Shown: positions 34,628 to 45,491, numbered from the stretch's first letter. The stretch: DNA of 64,000 bases from Helicobacter salomonis (GCF_017979425.1 NZ_JAERIS010000002.1:1-64000); one strand, 5' to 3'. Notes: a model not told the origin generated them from the letters alone. Numbers and translations: made by a program.

Positions 34628-35308
34628 TTAGCCCCTATTGTGTTGGTATTTTTTCTCTAGGCGTTGGCTCAAATAAGAGAGGGGATAGCAAAGCACAAAG
34701 TAAAGCACAAAGATCAAGCCATAGACATAGAAACTCGCATTAGGTATTTTTAAAATATTGATCTCAATGAGTTGTTGGCCTACTTTTAACAACTCCACTG
34801 CGCCAATAAGACTCATCAAAGCAGTTGTCTTGATCATGCGGCTAAACAGATTAATGCTGGCAGGCAAGAGGGCTAAAAAGGCTTGCGGGAAGATGATGAG
34901 CCAAGTGGTTTGTGCCCCACTTAGTCCCAAGGCGCGCGCGCTTTGGATTTGATGCAGGCTGGTAGAAGTGAGCGCGCCGCGTGTGAGATCCATCATCTCA
35001 GCCGCTCCCCACACCCCAAAGACGATAATGCTCGCCCCAATGGCAGGCAAATGCCAATCAAAAAGAGTGGCCGATCCAAAAAAGACTAAAAAGAGCCACA
35101 CCAATAGCGGAATAATGCGCACACTCTCTAAATACACACGGCATAAAGCACGCGCGATCCTACCCCCAAAAGCCATCACCACCCCCAAGCCCACCCCACC
35201 TATTAGCGCGATGGCAATAGAAGCCAAAGCCACTTCCAAAGTGGTGAGTAAGCCCTCAGCTAAGCGCGCTAAATTATCTGGGGCAAAGACTTCCAAGACC
35301 TCTAGCAT
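34628..35308 (-). CDS. glnP: Polar amino-acid ABC transporter permease
   Basis: 226 aa, HisM/GlnP type with about five membrane helices. The EAA loop is the LTRGALTSTSLHQIQSARALGLSG region. It pairs with the next permease and overlaps its gene by 7 nt. Confidence 0.9.
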   Translation of the reverse strand: MLEVLEVFAPDNLARLAEGLLTTLEVALASIAIALIGGVGLGVVMAFGGRIARALCRVYLESVRIIPLLVWLFLVFFGSATLFDWHLPAIGASIIVFGVWGAAEMMDLTRGALTSTSLHQIQSARALGLSGAQTTWLIIFPQAFLALLPASINLFSRMIKTTALMSLIGAVELLKVGQQLIEINILKIPNASFYVYGLIFVLYFVLCYPLSYLSQRLEKKYQHNRG

Positions 35309-35958
35309 ACACGCCTCTTATAATACTTCTCTAAGGCTACAAATAGCCCGCTTAAAGGGAGTAAAACCACCAAATAAGAGAGCACCAATAACACCAACGC
35401 CTCGTTAGTTTTATAATAAATCCCTATCAAATCCTTAGCTACGAACATGACATCGACTAAAGCAATGGCACTCACGACAGAACTCTCTTTAAGCAAAAAG
35501 ATCACATTGGCCCCCAAAGAGGGTAAAGAGATCGCTAAACTTTGAGGGAATAAAACATGTCTTAATGCCTGCAGGCGGCTTAAGCCTAGAGCGAGCGCAG
35601 ATTCTAGTTGCACCTTAGACAGAGCTTTGAGCCCGAGTAAAAAACTCTCTGCCATATACCCTCCACCCAAAAATGCAATGCCAATAATTGCACACGCCTT
35701 AGCGCTCAAAGAAAAGCCGATTTCATTAAGTCCATAATAGAGAAAGAAGAGCTGAATGAGCAGGGGTGTGTTGCGCGCGATTTGGATATACCAAGCTAGG
35801 GGTCTGCTCCAAAAACCCTTAAAATAGAGTCCCAAGCTTACCCCAAAGCCCACTACTAGCGCGCAAACAATACCGACCACCGAAATATAGAGAGTGAGCC
35901 AAAGCCCCCACCCAAAGGCGGGCAGGGCGTGGCGCATAAACTGCCAATCCAAATCCAC
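35302..35958 (-). CDS. glnP: Polar amino-acid ABC transporter permease
   Basis: 218 aa, same family as its neighbour, GTG start. IQIARNTPLLIQLFFLYYGL is the conserved N-terminal signature and AESFLLGLKALSKVQLESALALGLSRLQALRHVLFPQ the EAA loop. First gene of the operon; weak Shine-Dalgarno. Confidence 0.9.
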   Translation of the reverse strand: MDLDWQFMRHALPAFGWGLWLTLYISVVGIVCALVVGFGVSLGLYFKGFWSRPLAWYIQIARNTPLLIQLFFLYYGLNEIGFSLSAKACAIIGIAFLGGGYMAESFLLGLKALSKVQLESALALGLSRLQALRHVLFPQSLAISLPSLGANVIFLLKESSVVSAIALVDVMFVAKDLIGIYYKTNEALVLLVLSYLVVLLPLSGLFVALEKYYKRRVC

Positions 35959-35990
35959 AACGCAACCTTTTACAAGCCTTAAAGCCTGCT

Positions 35991-36009
35991 AAAAGCCTCT
36001 ATCTTAGAG
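35991..36009 (-). terminator. Weak intrinsic terminator after acnB
   Basis: On the minus strand CTCTA-AGA-TAGAG (36009-35997) is followed by GCTTTT. It lies 32 nt past the acnB stop and before the glnP operon. Short stem, so efficiency is uncertain. Confidence 0.4.
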
Positions 36010-36040
36010 AAAAAAGCTTAAGGTCGCGCTTAAAAGCCTC

Positions 36041-38599
36041 TTAAAGCGCCATAGGCTCCATCAGGTGGAAATTCATGTAACGATAAATCTCCTCTCTGCG
36101 GGCTTCTAATTTGCTAGCCACCAAATCCAAATACTCTTTTGGAGTGGGGATTCTGCCCAAGAGCGCACACACTGCGCCCAATTCCGCACTGCCTAAATAC
36201 ACCTGTGCCCCCTTGCCCATGCGGTTGTCAAAATTGCGTGTAGAAGTGGAGAATACCACCGCATTATCGCGCACCCGTGCTTGATTGCCCATGCACAAAC
36301 TACACCCGGGCACTTCTGTGCGCGCCCCTGCGGCCCCAAAGATGGAAAAATAACCCTCTTTGATCAGTTGCTGTTCGTCCATTTTAGTGGGGGGCACAAT
36401 CCAAAGGCGAATGGGTGATGCTCCCGCTCCCTTGACAATCTCCCCAAAGGCTCTAAAATGCCCAATATTGGTCATACAACTGCCTATAAACACCTCATCG
36501 ATCTGTTGAGGGCGTTTGGGATTGCTCAACACCTCGCTTAAAGTCGCCACATCGTCCGGGTCATTGGGGCAGGCCAAAATGGGCTCTTTGATCTCATTAA
36601 GATCGATCTCAATCACAGCGGCATACTCCGCATCTGGATCGGGCTCAAGCAAGAGAGGGTTATCAATCCACGCCTGCATTTTTTGTGCCCGCCTTCTCAA
36701 GGTTTCTTTGTGCTCATACCCGCTAGCAATCATCTGTTCGATGAGCTGGATATTAGAGCTTAAATATTCAATGATAGGCTCTTTATCTAGGCGCACGGTG
36801 CAGGCAGCTGCGCTTCTCTCCGCACTCGCATCGCTGAACTCAAAAGCCTGCTCAATCTTGATGTTGCCCAAACCCTCGATCTCTAAAATCTTGCCATTGA
36901 AGATATTCTTCTTGCCCTTTTTCTCCACGGTGAGTAAGCCCTGTTTGATCGCATAGTAGGGGACAGCATTAACTAAATCCCTCAGCGTAATGCCCGGCTG
37001 CATCTCTCCCTTAAAGCGCACCAAGACAGATTCGGGCATGTTCAAGGGCATAGTGCCCGTAACTGCAGCAAAGGCCACAAGTCCGCTACCAGCGGGGAAA
37101 CTAATGCCAATGGGAAAGCGGGTGTGGCTATCCCCACCTGTGCCTAGAGTGTCGGGTAAGCCCATGCGATTGAGCCATGAGTGGATGATCCCATCTTTGG
37201 GCTTGAGTGCGACTCCTCCCCGAGAGGTAAAAAACTGGGGCAAGGTGGCTTGTAAACTCACATCAGAGGGCTTAGGATAGGCCGCTGTGTGGCAAAAGGA
37301 CTGCAAGACAAAATCGGCCTCAAAACTCAAGCTGGCTAATTCTTTGACCTCATCGCGTGTCATCGCTCCGGTAGTGTCCTGACTGCCCACAGTGGTTGTC
37401 ATAGGCTCGCAGTAAGTGCCCGGGCGTACACCCTCCAGCCCACATGCGCGCCCCACCATTTTTTGCGCCAAAGTATAACCCTTCTTACTTTCTGCAGGTT
37501 GTTTAGGTTTAGCAAAAACTTCAGAGGGCTCTAGCCCTAAGAATTTGCGCGCCTTATTAGTCAATCCACGCCCAATAATTAAGGCAATGCGCCCCCCCGC
37601 GCGGTATTCATCGGCTAGTGTGGTAGGCTCGAGTTTAAAAGTGCTCACCACTTGCCCTTGTTTGCAAATCTCGCCCTTATAGGGATAAACTTCAATGATG
37701 TCTCCCTCTTTTAAATCCTTGACATCGGCTACAAGGGGCAAAGCACCACTATCCTCACATGTTGCAAAGAAAATGGGGGCAATGACCCCCCCGATCACCA
37801 CGCTCCCACTGCGCTTATTGGGCACATAGGGAATATCTGTGCCAAAATGCCACATGATGGAATTAGTCGCGCTCTTGCGCGAACTCCCCGTACCCACCAC
37901 ATCGCCCACATACACGACTGGCACGCCCTTAGATTTGATGTTTTTTAGGCGTTCTTGGTAGTTTTCTATGCGGTTTTTGAGCATGGCATTGGCATGCAAA
38001 GGAATATCGCTACGCGTAAAGGCATCGCTAGCCGGACTCAAATCGTCCGTATTAGTCTCCCCATCAATTTTGAGCACGCATAGCTCTAGCTTTTCGGGCA
38101 AAGCGGGCTTATTTAAAAACCATTCTGCATTTGCCCAAGATTCTAGCACTTCTTTAGCTAAAGGGTTGGTGTTGCTTAAGTTAGCAATGCTCTCAAAGGC
38201 GTTATAGACTAAAAGCGTGGATTTTAAGGCTTGGCAAGCGGCTTTACTAATCTGCTCATCGCTACTCTGCAGAGCTTGCATTAAAGGCGCGACATTATAC
38301 CCCCCTAGCATCGTGCCCAAATACTCCACCGCTTCTAAGGGGCTAAAATGCGCGCACTCATGCTTTTTAAGTGCTAAGTTGCCTAGAAACTCTGCCTTGA
38401 CCTGTGCCCCCTCGTCCACGCCCGGACTCACTCTGTGGATTAATAAATCCTTAGCAAAGGCGCATTCTGCACTATCTTTAGAGTGCAATAAAATGTCCAC
38501 CACACCCTCTACCTGTTTAGCACTCAAGGGCAAAGGGGGGATGTTTTCTTGCGCGCGTTGCGCCTCAATCTCTCTGTATTCTTGGATAAATGTCTGCAT
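36041..38599 (-). CDS. acnB: Aconitate hydratase B
   Basis: 852 aa from ATG 38599 (AAGGAG four nt upstream), the normal AcnB length. The frame stays open upstream through the IS608-like element but that part is not coding. N-terminal HEAT-like helices, the swivel domain with [16 protein letters not shown], then the catalytic [4Fe-4S] core with [25 protein letters not shown] and [11 protein letters not shown], which contribute the cluster cysteines. Interconverts citrate and isocitrate; AcnB apoproteins in other bacteria also bind mRNA when iron is low. Confidence 0.95.
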   Translation of the reverse strand: MQTFIQEYREIEAQRAQENIPPLPLSAKQVEGVVDILLHSKDSAECAFAKDLLIHRVSPGVDEGAQVKAEFLGNLALKKHECAHFSPLEAVEYLGTMLGGYNVAPLMQALQSSDEQISKAACQALKSTLLVYNAFESIANLSNTNPLAKEVLESWANAEWFLNKPALPEKLELCVLKIDGETNTDDLSPASDAFTRSDIPLHANAMLKNRIENYQERLKNIKSKGVPVVYVGDVVGTGSSRKSATNSIMWHFGTDIPYVPNKRSGSVVIGGVIAPIFFATCEDSGALPLVADVKDLKEGDIIEVYPYKGEICKQGQVVSTFKLEPTTLADEYRAGGRIALIIGRGLTNKARKFLGLEPSEVFAKPKQPAESKKGYTLAQKMVGRACGLEGVRPGTYCEPMTTTVGSQDTTGAMTRDEVKELASLSFEADFVLQSFCHTAAYPKPSDVSLQATLPQFFTSRGGVALKPKDGIIHSWLNRMGLPDTLGTGGDSHTRFPIGISFPAGSGLVAFAAVTGTMPLNMPESVLVRFKGEMQPGITLRDLVNAVPYYAIKQGLLTVEKKGKKNIFNGKILEIEGLGNIKIEQAFEFSDASAERSAAACTVRLDKEPIIEYLSSNIQLIEQMIASGYEHKETLRRRAQKMQAWIDNPLLLEPDPDAEYAAVIEIDLNEIKEPILACPNDPDDVATLSEVLSNPKRPQQIDEVFIGSCMTNIGHFRAFGEIVKGAGASPIRLWIVPPTKMDEQQLIKEGYFSIFGAAGARTEVPGCSLCMGNQARVRDNAVVFSTSTRNFDNRMGKGAQVYLGSAELGAVCALLGRIPTPKEYLDLVASKLEARREEIYRYMNFHLMEPMAL

Positions 38600-38656
38600 A
38601 CAACTCCTTAAAGAAATGATCGCGATTGTAGTATATAATAATTTAGAGTTATTTAC

Positions 38657-38832
38657 TATTTGCGCCGTAAAGCCCCTAGCTTTAGCTATGGGGATATAAG
38701 GCGTATTTTGTGCTATAATGTCTTTCGTAGAGTGGGGGCATCCACTCTTGGAGTAGAAGTTGTAAGACCCGCTTGTGGGCAGACTTTGATGATACCAGAA
38801 TCCCCTAGCTTTAGCTATGGGGAGTATGTCAA
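38657..38832 (+). mobile_element. IS608-like non-autonomous element, both ends intact (copy 2)
   Basis: 176 bp. Left flank TTTAC (38652-38656). Left end: AAAG followed by hairpin CCCCTAGC-TTTA-GCTA-T-GGGG (38673-38693). Right end: GAAT, the same hairpin (38802-38822), AGTATG and TCAA (38829-38832). AAAG/TTAC and GAAT/TCAA are exactly the guide/cleavage pairs known for IS608, so this copy should be mobilisable in trans by an IS608-type TnpA. Inside are an extended -10 promoter and the 3' end of a tnpB gene, nothing else. It is a deletion derivative, upstream of acnB. Confidence 0.85.
38711..38719 (+). promoter_or_regulatory. Extended -10 promoter (TGC-TATAAT) inside element copy 2
   Basis: TATAAT at 38714-38719 preceded by TGC, identical to the promoter in the copy at 6.96 kb. 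Directs transcription away from acnB. Confidence 0.65.
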
Positions 38833-38852
38833 TTAATTTGCCTAGTTTAATA
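38726..38852 (+). ncRNA. Candidate orphan TnpB guide RNA (omegaRNA) with guide at 38833-38852
   Basis: The same scaffold as the copy at 7 kb (one base different): AGAGTGG/CCACTCT stem, CCC/GGG stem, right-end hairpin, then TCAA. The flank after TCAA starts TTAATTTGCC and is unrelated to the flank of copy 1, as expected for guides taken from each insertion site. The TnpB at the left edge ends in a different hairpin, so it is probably not the partner. Transcription and function are inferred. Confidence 0.45.
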
Positions 38853-38902
38853 AAGAAGGGGTACACCACCCCAAGAGATGCGCCAGACCCGGGTGCCTAT
38901 AT

Positions 38903-38923
38903 GAAAAAGCCTCTCTTAAGGCT
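38903..38923 (-). terminator. Intrinsic terminator of the PAS-PAS chemoreceptor gene
   Basis: On the minus strand AGCCT-TAAGAG-AGGCT (38923-38908) is followed directly by a T-run. It is about 80 nt past the receptor stop codon. Confidence 0.5.
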
Positions 38924-39005
38924 AGGCGTCTTTAAAAAAAGCTATAATAACTGATCACAATTCTCAAGCGCACAACACACCCAGTGGACACATGTATCAA
39001 ACCAG

Positions 39006-40304
39006 TTAAACCTCCATCCCGCTTGCGACTCTGCTACCAGCTACTCTGATCTCGTCCATTAAGTTTTTACTTTCACAGGAGAGCTCAACCGTATGTGTAG
39101 ATTCTTGAGCTCCTGCTGTGATATTCACAACAACTTGTGAAGTGATTTCTCTAATAGCACTGATAATGGCGGCAATTTCTGCAACAGATTTGGTGGTGCG
39201 CTCGGCTAGCTTTCTAACTTCATCAGCCACCACCGCAAAACCTCTTCCGTGCTCTCCTGCTCGTGCGGCTTCAATGGCCGCATTCAAGGCCAATAGATTA
39301 GTTTGATCGGCAATATCTTTGATGGTTTGTGTGATGGAAGAGATGGAATCAGATTGAGCGTTAAGGGTATTGATTTGATCTGCGCTATTTCTGATCGTGG
39401 TGGCTACTCCCTGGATGCTTTGCGTGGTTTTCTCAATCATTTCACTTCCCCGATCAGTGAGTGTTTGGTTTTCCTTGATAAGACTCAATGTCATCAGAAT
39501 CTTTTCTTCTTTGGAGGTAACATCCAAAGCGATTTTAACGAACTTGTAAATATGGCCATCATCATCAAAAACGGGGTTATAACTCGCCTCCAGGTAAACC
39601 TTTTTGCGGTTTTTAGCTAGGCGCGTGAAAGTCCCACGCGTAAAATGCCCTGCTTGAAGCCGTTCCCAAAATGCTTCGTATGCAGCACTTTTGACATATT
39701 CAGGCTCACAAAAGAGTGCGTGCTCTTTTCCCTTAATTTCGTCCAGAGTATAACCCATTAGGTTGAGAAAGCTTTCATTGGCGTTGAGAACCTTTCTATC
39801 GGTGTCAAATTCAATGAGAGCCATACTGGCTAGTGTGGCTTTGTGAATAGCTCTGAGTTCTTGGAGTTCTAGGATTTGCTGAGTAATATCGTTAGCAAAT
39901 TTAATCACCTTGTGGACTTCACCATTAGAGTTCAGGATTGGGGTGTAGGTGGACTCTAAATAGAGCGTTTCTCCTTTCTTATTGACACGCTTAAAAGCGC
40001 CCTGTTTAAACACACCTGAACGCAGATCACTCCAATGCTTTGTATATTCACTAGACTGCACGAGTTGGGAGGTGCAAAATAAAGAATGGTGCTTGCCCTT
40101 GATTTCCCCTAAAGTGTAGCCCATCAAACTTAAGAAGTTTTCATTGGCATGCAAAATCATACCATTGGTATCAAATTCAATCATAGCCATGGAACGATTG
40201 ATGGCATCGTAAAACTGCCTTAGTTCATCAGATTGGTCGTTCAGGGCGGCTTGTGTGCGAATAGTCTCATTTGGTTGTTCATGTCTGAGACGAAAAAATT
40301 TCAT
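39006..40304 (-). CDS. Soluble methyl-accepting chemotaxis protein with two PAS domains
   Basis: 432 aa, no membrane segment. Two similar PAS-PAC units at about residues 30-145 and 150-270 (each with Mxx[15 protein letters not shown] or [10 protein letters not shown], and GEIKGK/DEIKGK), followed by the receptor hairpin with the highly conserved tip [27 protein letters not shown]. It should sense an internal signal, such as redox state through a PAS ligand, and signal to CheA. This layout resembles aerotaxis/energy-taxis or BdlA-type receptors. GAGGAG precedes the ATG. It ends shortly after the hairpin with no zinc-binding CZB domain. Confidence 0.85.
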   Translation of the reverse strand: MKFFRLRHEQPNETIRTQAALNDQSDELRQFYDAINRSMAMIEFDTNGMILHANENFLSLMGYTLGEIKGKHHSLFCTSQLVQSSEYTKHWSDLRSGVFKQGAFKRVNKKGETLYLESTYTPILNSNGEVHKVIKFANDITQQILELQELRAIHKATLASMALIEFDTDRKVLNANESFLNLMGYTLDEIKGKEHALFCEPEYVKSAAYEAFWERLQAGHFTRGTFTRLAKNRKKVYLEASYNPVFDDDGHIYKFVKIALDVTSKEEKILMTLSLIKENQTLTDRGSEMIEKTTQSIQGVATTIRNSADQINTLNAQSDSISSITQTIKDIADQTNLLALNAAIEAARAGEHGRGFAVVADEVRKLAERTTKSVAEIAAIISAIREITSQVVVNITAGAQESTHTVELSCESKNLMDEIRVAGSRVASGMEV

Positions 40305-40414
40305 GCAATCTCCTCGAGTTGTTAAACTACAACACTTGCATTGTAACCAAGGGTGCCAATTCCTTTTAACTTATTTTGCTACCATGCGCAGCAATCTTTT
40401 TTTAAGGAATAAGC

Positions 40415-41371
40415 ATGCGCTTTGGTATCATTGGAGTGGGAGGGTTTATCGCTCCCAAACACCTGCAGGCAATTCAGGAATTAGGGCATATACTCGACTG
40501 CGCTATGGATATCCATGATAGCGTGCGAGTTTTGGATCAATACGAATTAGATTGTGAATTTTTTAGCAACCTGGAGGATTTGCATTTATATTTGCAGGAT
40601 TGCGAGGCGCAGGAAAAATGCCTAGACTACATGGTCATCTGCAGTCCTAATTACTTACATTTCGAGCATATCAAATTTGCGCTCTCCCATGGCATTCATG
40701 CTATTTGCGAAAAACCCCTTGTTTTAGACCCTGGTGAAATTGATGAGATCAACGCTTTAGAAAAAAAATACAACAGGCGGGTTTTCAATATCTTGCAACT
40801 ACGCTTACACCCTAATCTCATCCAACTTAAAGAGAATGTACAAGCGGAATTGCTCAAAGAACCAGATAAGGTTTATGAAGTTTCTCTGACATATTTAATT
40901 TTGCGCGGGAAGTGGTATTTAAATTCCTGGAAAGGCGATGAAGATAAGAGCGGGGGTCTAGCCAGCAATGTGGGTATCCACTTCTTTGACATGTTGCTAG
41001 ATATTTTTGGAGGGGTAGTGGACAATGTGGTGCATGTACATCAAAATGATTGTGTTGGGGGGTTTTTGACCTTAGAGCATGCTAAAATCTCATGGTTTCT
41101 CTCCATCAATCCCGAGCATTTGGGAGTGCACCGCGATAGCGCGTATCGTTCTCTAGTTTTAGAGGGCAATGAGGTTGATTTTAGCGAGGGTTTTGACGAT
41201 TTGCACACGCAAAGTTATAAGCAAATTTTAGATGGAGAGGGGATAGGTATTGAGAGTGTGCGCCCGGCAATTGAATTAGTCAATGCTATTAGGTGTATGA
41301 CACCCGAAGATTTAGACGAAACATGCCACCCCCTATGTCATAAGGCTCTCCACGCTGTGCCCGCAGAGTGA
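40415..41371 (+). CDS. Gfo/Idh/MocA-family oxidoreductase (WbpB/WlbA-like sugar dehydrogenase)
   Basis: 318 aa, ATG 40415 with AAGGAA upstream. N-terminal Rossmann motif GIIGVGGFIAPKHL, catalytic-region EKPLVLDPGEID, and GGLASNVGIHFFDMLLD. This combination is typical of enzymes oxidising UDP-GlcNAcA at C-3 for O-antigen or glycan sugars (WbpB/WlbA). No partner aminotransferase is in the window, so the pathway is a guess. Confidence 0.75.
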   Translation: MRFGIIGVGGFIAPKHLQAIQELGHILDCAMDIHDSVRVLDQYELDCEFFSNLEDLHLYLQDCEAQEKCLDYMVICSPNYLHFEHIKFALSHGIHAICEKPLVLDPGEIDEINALEKKYNRRVFNILQLRLHPNLIQLKENVQAELLKEPDKVYEVSLTYLILRGKWYLNSWKGDEDKSGGLASNVGIHFFDMLLDIFGGVVDNVVHVHQNDCVGGFLTLEHAKISWFLSINPEHLGVHRDSAYRSLVLEGNEVDFSEGFDDLHTQSYKQILDGEGIGIESVRPAIELVNAIRCMTPEDLDETCHPLCHKALHAVPAE

Positions 41372-41378
41372 GTCGAAG

Positions 41379-42017
41379 TTAAAGTAATCTGAGTTGTTGT
41401 TGTTCAAGTAAATAGACACGCGTGCAGTCGCGCGCCATTTTTTCATCATGGGTAGCTAGAATAAGCGCGCCTTTTTGGGCATAGGTATAGTTATGCATGA
41501 CTTGCATTACCGCTATTGCCGTGGCGTTGTCTAAATTGCCCGTAGGCTCATCTGCAAAAATAATTTTTGGCTTCTTCGTGAGAATACGAGCAATAGAGAG
41601 TCGTTGTTGTTGCCCACCACTCAGTTCTCCCACATTTTGAGATAGGACATGCGCGATGCCTAGAGTTTCTAAGAGTGCGGTGTCGAGAGGTTGTTGACTG
41701 AGTACAGAGGCCACTTGCAGATTTTCTAGCGCATTGAAGCCTTTAAACAAGTAGTGTGCCTGAAAGATAATGCCGATTTGGTAGCGGCGGATGTGTAGTA
41801 GAGTTTTCATGGGCAGGGCATAGATATCCTCGTGATCGAGCAGGCGCACAACTCCCTCTAGGGGCTTTAACATGGTAGAAAAATGGTTGAGTAAGCTGGA
41901 TTTTCCACTCCCACTTACTCCCAAAAGGGCGATGGATTCCTGAGATCGCACATGCAATTGTAAATCCCTGTAGAGCCAATGTTCGAAACGATGGCCAATG
42001 TGAGTGGCTTGTAACAT
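41379..42017 (-). CDS. lolD: ABC transporter ATP-binding protein, LolD-like
   Basis: 212 aa. Walker [10 protein letters not shown], signature [16 protein letters not shown], Walker [14 protein letters not shown]-loop ATHD. The DEPTGNLD form is typical of the LolD/MacB/FtsE group, which drives release of lipoproteins or other extrusion processes. It follows lnt directly (TAG ATG), which suits a lipoprotein role. No LolC/E is in the window. Confidence 0.75.
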   Translation of the reverse strand: MLQATHIGHRFEHWLYRDLQLHVRSQESIALLGVSGSGKSSLLNHFSTMLKPLEGVVRLLDHEDIYALPMKTLLHIRRYQIGIIFQAHYLFKGFNALENLQVASVLSQQPLDTALLETLGIAHVLSQNVGELSGGQQQRLSIARILTKKPKIIFADEPTGNLDNATAIAVMQVMHNYTYAQKGALILATHDEKMARDCTRVYLLEQQQLRLL

Positions 42018-43331
42018 CTAAATCCCCTTATTTTGATCACCCCGTAAGGTGGGTGCGAGGATGTAAGAGGGGGAGAAGTTAGTGCTGTGGATAATGCTCT
42101 TGTAAAAACGGCGTGCATAATATTTGAGCAACATTCTTTGCAAGAAAGGCTCAATACTAGGCACAAACCAAGCATTGTTGCTGAGGATGACAAAGGTATC
42201 TGGGCTATGTGGGTAGGCAAGCGCAGAAGTACCTTCGTAGCACACAAGAGGGCGGAACTTAAAACCTTGCATATCAAAGTCTCTAAAAGAGTCTCCACTC
42301 CCTAGCTTTAAAGAAGCAGGCCCAAAGAAGAGGTTTTCAAAGTAGTCTGCTAGGGCTTTGGGCAGAGGCATGGTTTCCCCAAAAGGAGCTAAGATCACCT
42401 TGTGCGCGTATTGGTATGTATTGCGATCAAATACATAGGTGGAGTTGTAGAGGGTGTTGTGCTCTTGATAGAGCGCACCGGTGATAATGGTGATGTGGGC
42501 ACTCAATTCTAGCAATGTGGAGATGAGTGGGCTGGTGTTAAGCACAAAGGGAAAGGCGGTTTCTGGGAGAATAACCACTTGTTTGTGTTGGGCAATTGCC
42601 TCGTGAATGAGAGCCAAATTATGCTTGACAATGTCTTGTAGGTGATCATGTTGCCACTTGAGATTTTGATCGGTGTGGGTAGTGGCGATTTTGATCTGAT
42701 CAAAAGCATTGGTGGGCAAACTAGAGGCGCGCCAATCAATACTCAAAGCCAATAGGGAACAAGCTAGGAGCTTGAGATAGACATGAGTGGAGTTTTTAAA
42801 AAATAAAAAGCGTTCGCTCTCATGAGGTCTGAGCAAGGCAATGGCAATGAGGATGCATAAAAAACTCAGTTTGTCGACTCTAAAAACTGAATAAGCAAAG
42901 AAAGACTCGGGCACAAACCAATCAAAGCCAAAGGGGTGGATATAACTGGCTAACCATAGGGCGCAAACACGATAAATCAGGGAAGAGCGCCAACATAGCA
43001 GATAGAAAATTCCCCCATAGCATAGCGCAATCAGAATCATCATCAATGGGATCAAAAAGACATAATCACTGTAGCGAAAACTGAGCGCGCACCAATAAAA
43101 AAGCCCTAAACCCACCAAAAATCCAAAACCAAAGGCTCTATTTTTCTCAACCTGCAGGCAGGCAAGCATACTTAGAGGAGCGAGTAAACTCTCTATACTG
43201 ATAAGCAACAATGGGTGTTTCACGAGCATGGAGCCCACATACAAAGGTGCTAGAAAAAGGAGGGCTAGTCCCCAATGTGTGCGCGATATGAGCCAGCCCC
43301 ACGCAGAATCCCTAATCTCTAGCGACGGCAA
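42018..43331 (-). CDS. lnt: Apolipoprotein N-acyltransferase
   Basis: 437 aa. Several N-terminal membrane helices (about residues 10-190), then a periplasmic nitrilase-like domain with the catalytic Glu in VILPETAFPF, Lys in AHKVILAPFGE and Cys in RPLVCYEGTSAL. Adds the third acyl chain to the N-terminal Cys of lipoproteins. With lolD it forms a two-gene unit for lipoprotein maturation. Confidence 0.9.
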   Translation of the reverse strand: MPSLEIRDSAWGWLISRTHWGLALLFLAPLYVGSMLVKHPLLLISIESLLAPLSMLACLQVEKNRAFGFGFLVGLGLFYWCALSFRYSDYVFLIPLMMILIALCYGGIFYLLCWRSSLIYRVCALWLASYIHPFGFDWFVPESFFAYSVFRVDKLSFLCILIAIALLRPHESERFLFFKNSTHVYLKLLACSLLALSIDWRASSLPTNAFDQIKIATTHTDQNLKWQHDHLQDIVKHNLALIHEAIAQHKQVVILPETAFPFVLNTSPLISTLLELSAHITIITGALYQEHNTLYNSTYVFDRNTYQYAHKVILAPFGETMPLPKALADYFENLFFGPASLKLGSGDSFRDFDMQGFKFRPLVCYEGTSALAYPHSPDTFVILSNNAWFVPSIEPFLQRMLLKYYARRFYKSIIHSTNFSPSYILAPTLRGDQNKGI

Positions 43332-43383
43332 CCATGCTCCTTGTGTATTCCAATATGTCTATAATTTTTAAGCTTACAGAGTT

Positions 43384-43389
43384 TATAAT
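43384..43389 (+). promoter_or_regulatory. -10 box of cvpA-lysS-glyA operon
   Basis: TATAAT 43 nt upstream of the cvpA ATG (43432), within the divergent lnt/cvpA gap. Confidence 0.5.
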
Positions 43390-43431
43390 TCTAGGATAGA
43401 TTGTCTTAAATTCACTTGGAAATGTGCACGG

Positions 43432-43995
43432 ATGGACTACATTGATTTGATCTTAGTGGCTGTTATTCTCATTGTGGGAATTCGCGGGTTTTACAATGGG
43501 TTCATCGATGAGGTGGCGGGCATTTTAGGAATTGTATGTGGTGTGTATTTGGGTTCTAGGCTCGCTTCTGATGTGGGGGCGTGGTTTTCTGCTCGTGTGC
43601 ACGATTTCCATAGCCCCTCTGTGGAAAGTTTGATTGGCTTCACTTTAGTGCTTGCGGGTGTGTGGATTTTGTTCTTGATGGTAGGGGTTGTGGTGAGCAA
43701 AGCAGTGAGTTTCAGCAATTTGGGTGCTATTGATAAAGTCTTGGGATTTCTCTTTGCCTGCGCTAAGATGTATTTAGTTTTTGCGTTTTTGTTACATGGC
43801 GCGTCCCGTTTTAGCTTTATGAAATCTATGGATACCTACTTGCGTGCTCACAGCCAACTCTACCCTACCATGCAAGAGATTGCCTCCTATGTCATGCAGC
43901 GTCCAGAAGTTCAAGAATTGGGGAAAGTCATCCAGAGTAGAACACAAGACATGAAAGCAAATCATCCAGAGATTCCACACAGCCCAAGTGAGTGA
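43432..43995 (+). CDS. CvpA-family membrane protein
   Basis: 187 aa, about four membrane helices ([30 protein letters not shown] start). Family named for colicin V production, but the biochemical role is unknown; members are linked to envelope stress and purine-related loci. First gene of the cluster with lysS and glyA, the order found in H. pylori (HP0181-HP0183). Confidence 0.85.
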   Translation: MDYIDLILVAVILIVGIRGFYNGFIDEVAGILGIVCGVYLGSRLASDVGAWFSARVHDFHSPSVESLIGFTLVLAGVWILFLMVGVVVSKAVSFSNLGAIDKVLGFLFACAKMYLVFAFLLHGASRFSFMKSMDTYLRAHSQLYPTMQEIASYVMQRPEVQELGKVIQSRTQDMKANHPEIPHSPSE

Positions 43996-44000
43996 GCCAC

Positions 44001-45491
44001 ATGTTTGAAAATGCCTATATCCAGCAGCGTCTTCAGAAAGCAGACCAGCTGCGCGCACATGCCCTTAATCCTTATGAAAACCGCGTAACCCGTTCTTTGA
44101 ATAACGCGCAATTTTTGCAGAGCTTTAGCGCATTGGGGGAGGGACAAAAAGATACCAAGAGCACGCATGCCTTGGTGGGGCGTGTCAAGTTTGTACGCCT
44201 GATGGGTAAGGCGTGTTTTATCAAAATCGAGGATCAAAGTGCACTCCTGCAGGTCTATCTCTCTCAAAACGATCTGGGGAAAGACGCTTTTGATATTTTT
44301 AAAAAATGTGTAGAAGTGGGGGATATCCTCAATGTAGTTGGCTATCCCTTTGTAACCAAAACCAAGGAGCTCAGTTTACATGCACTCTCCTACAAAGTGC
44401 TGACTAAAGCTATCGTGCCTTTGCCCGAGAAGTTTCATGGCTTGAGTGACATTGAGTTACGCTACCGCCAACGCTATGTAGACCTCATCGCCAACCCAGA
44501 TGTTAAAGAGGTGTTTAAAACCCGTAGTCAGATTGTGGCTACTATCCGTCACTTCTTTGAAAAACGAGGGTTTTTGGAAGTCGAAACCCCCATGATGCAC
44601 CCTATTGCCGGAGGAGCTAATGCGCGCCCTTTTGTAACCTACCACAATGCCCTAGAAGTGGAGCGTTATCTACGCATTGCTCCTGAATTGTATCTAAAAC
44701 GCTTGGTAGTAGGGGGTTTTGAGGCGGTCTTTGAAATCAACCGCAATTTTAGAAATGAGGGCATGGATCACTCCCACAACCCCGAGTTTACAATGCTAGA
44801 GTTTTACTGGGCTTATAAGACCTATGAGGACTTGATCGCACTTACTCAAGAACTCTTTAAGGAACTCTTGCAAGCCTTAAACTTACCCAGTCAAATCCCC
44901 TATCAAGAGCATACCATTGATTTTAATGCGATCAGAGTCGTGCGCTTTAAGCAGGCCTTGATGGAAATTGGGGGTTTAGAGACTGGTGTAGTTGAGGATA
45001 GCGCAGCACTCCAAGCTTTCTTGGAACAACAAGGGGTCAAGCTCGAGGGGCTCATCACACATGGCAAACTCTTGGCCGAGGCCTTTGATCTATGCGTAGA
45101 ATCTCGGTTAATCAACCCTACTTTTATTACTGAGTATCCCATTGAAATCAGCCCCTTGGCACGCCGCAGCGATACGCACCCTCACATCGCCGATCGCTTT
45201 GAACTCTTCGTCGCAGGTAAAGAGATTGCTAATGGTTTTAGTGAACTCAACGATCCCCTGGATCAATACCAGCGTTTTGAGGAACAGGCTAAGGCCAAAG
45301 AGCATGGAGATGAGGAGGCGCAGTTTATGGATAATGATTATGTGTGGGCATTAGGGCATGGCATGCCTCCCACAGCTGGGGAGGGGATTGGAATCGATCG
45401 TTTGGTAATGCTGCTCACCAATGCCAGGAGTATTAAGGATGTCATCTTCTTTCCTGCCATGAAACCTTTAAAATCCAATCAAAGTGAATAG
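44001..45491 (+). CDS. lysS: Lysyl-tRNA synthetase, class II
   Basis: 496 aa from ATG 44001 (an upstream GTG at 43992 overlaps cvpA). N-terminal OB-fold ([22 protein letters not shown]), motif 1 around [12 protein letters not shown], motif 2 [20 protein letters not shown], motif 3 [11 protein letters not shown]. Charges tRNA-Lys. The glyA GTG/ATG region overlaps its end. Confidence 0.95.
   Translation: MFENAYIQQRLQKADQLRAHALNPYENRVTRSLNNAQFLQSFSALGEGQKDTKSTHALVGRVKFVRLMGKACFIKIEDQSALLQVYLSQNDLGKDAFDIFKKCVEVGDILNVVGYPFVTKTKELSLHALSYKVLTKAIVPLPEKFHGLSDIELRYRQRYVDLIANPDVKEVFKTRSQIVATIRHFFEKRGFLEVETPMMHPIAGGANARPFVTYHNALEVERYLRIAPELYLKRLVVGGFEAVFEINRNFRNEGMDHSHNPEFTMLEFYWAYKTYEDLIALTQELFKELLQALNLPSQIPYQEHTIDFNAIRVVRFKQALMEIGGLETGVVEDSAALQAFLEQQGVKLEGLITHGKLLAEAFDLCVESRLINPTFITEYPIEISPLARRSDTHPHIADRFELFVAGKEIANGFSELNDPLDQYQRFEEQAKAKEHGDEEAQFMDNDYVWALGHGMPPTAGEGIGIDRLVMLLTNARSIKDVIFFPAMKPLKSNQSE

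Noticed and set aside
38600-38869. 90-residue N-terminal extension of AcnB running through the IS608-like element
   Set aside because: ATG 38599 has a good AAGGAG and gives the normal 852-aa AcnB. The extension translates the element's hairpins and is chance open frame.
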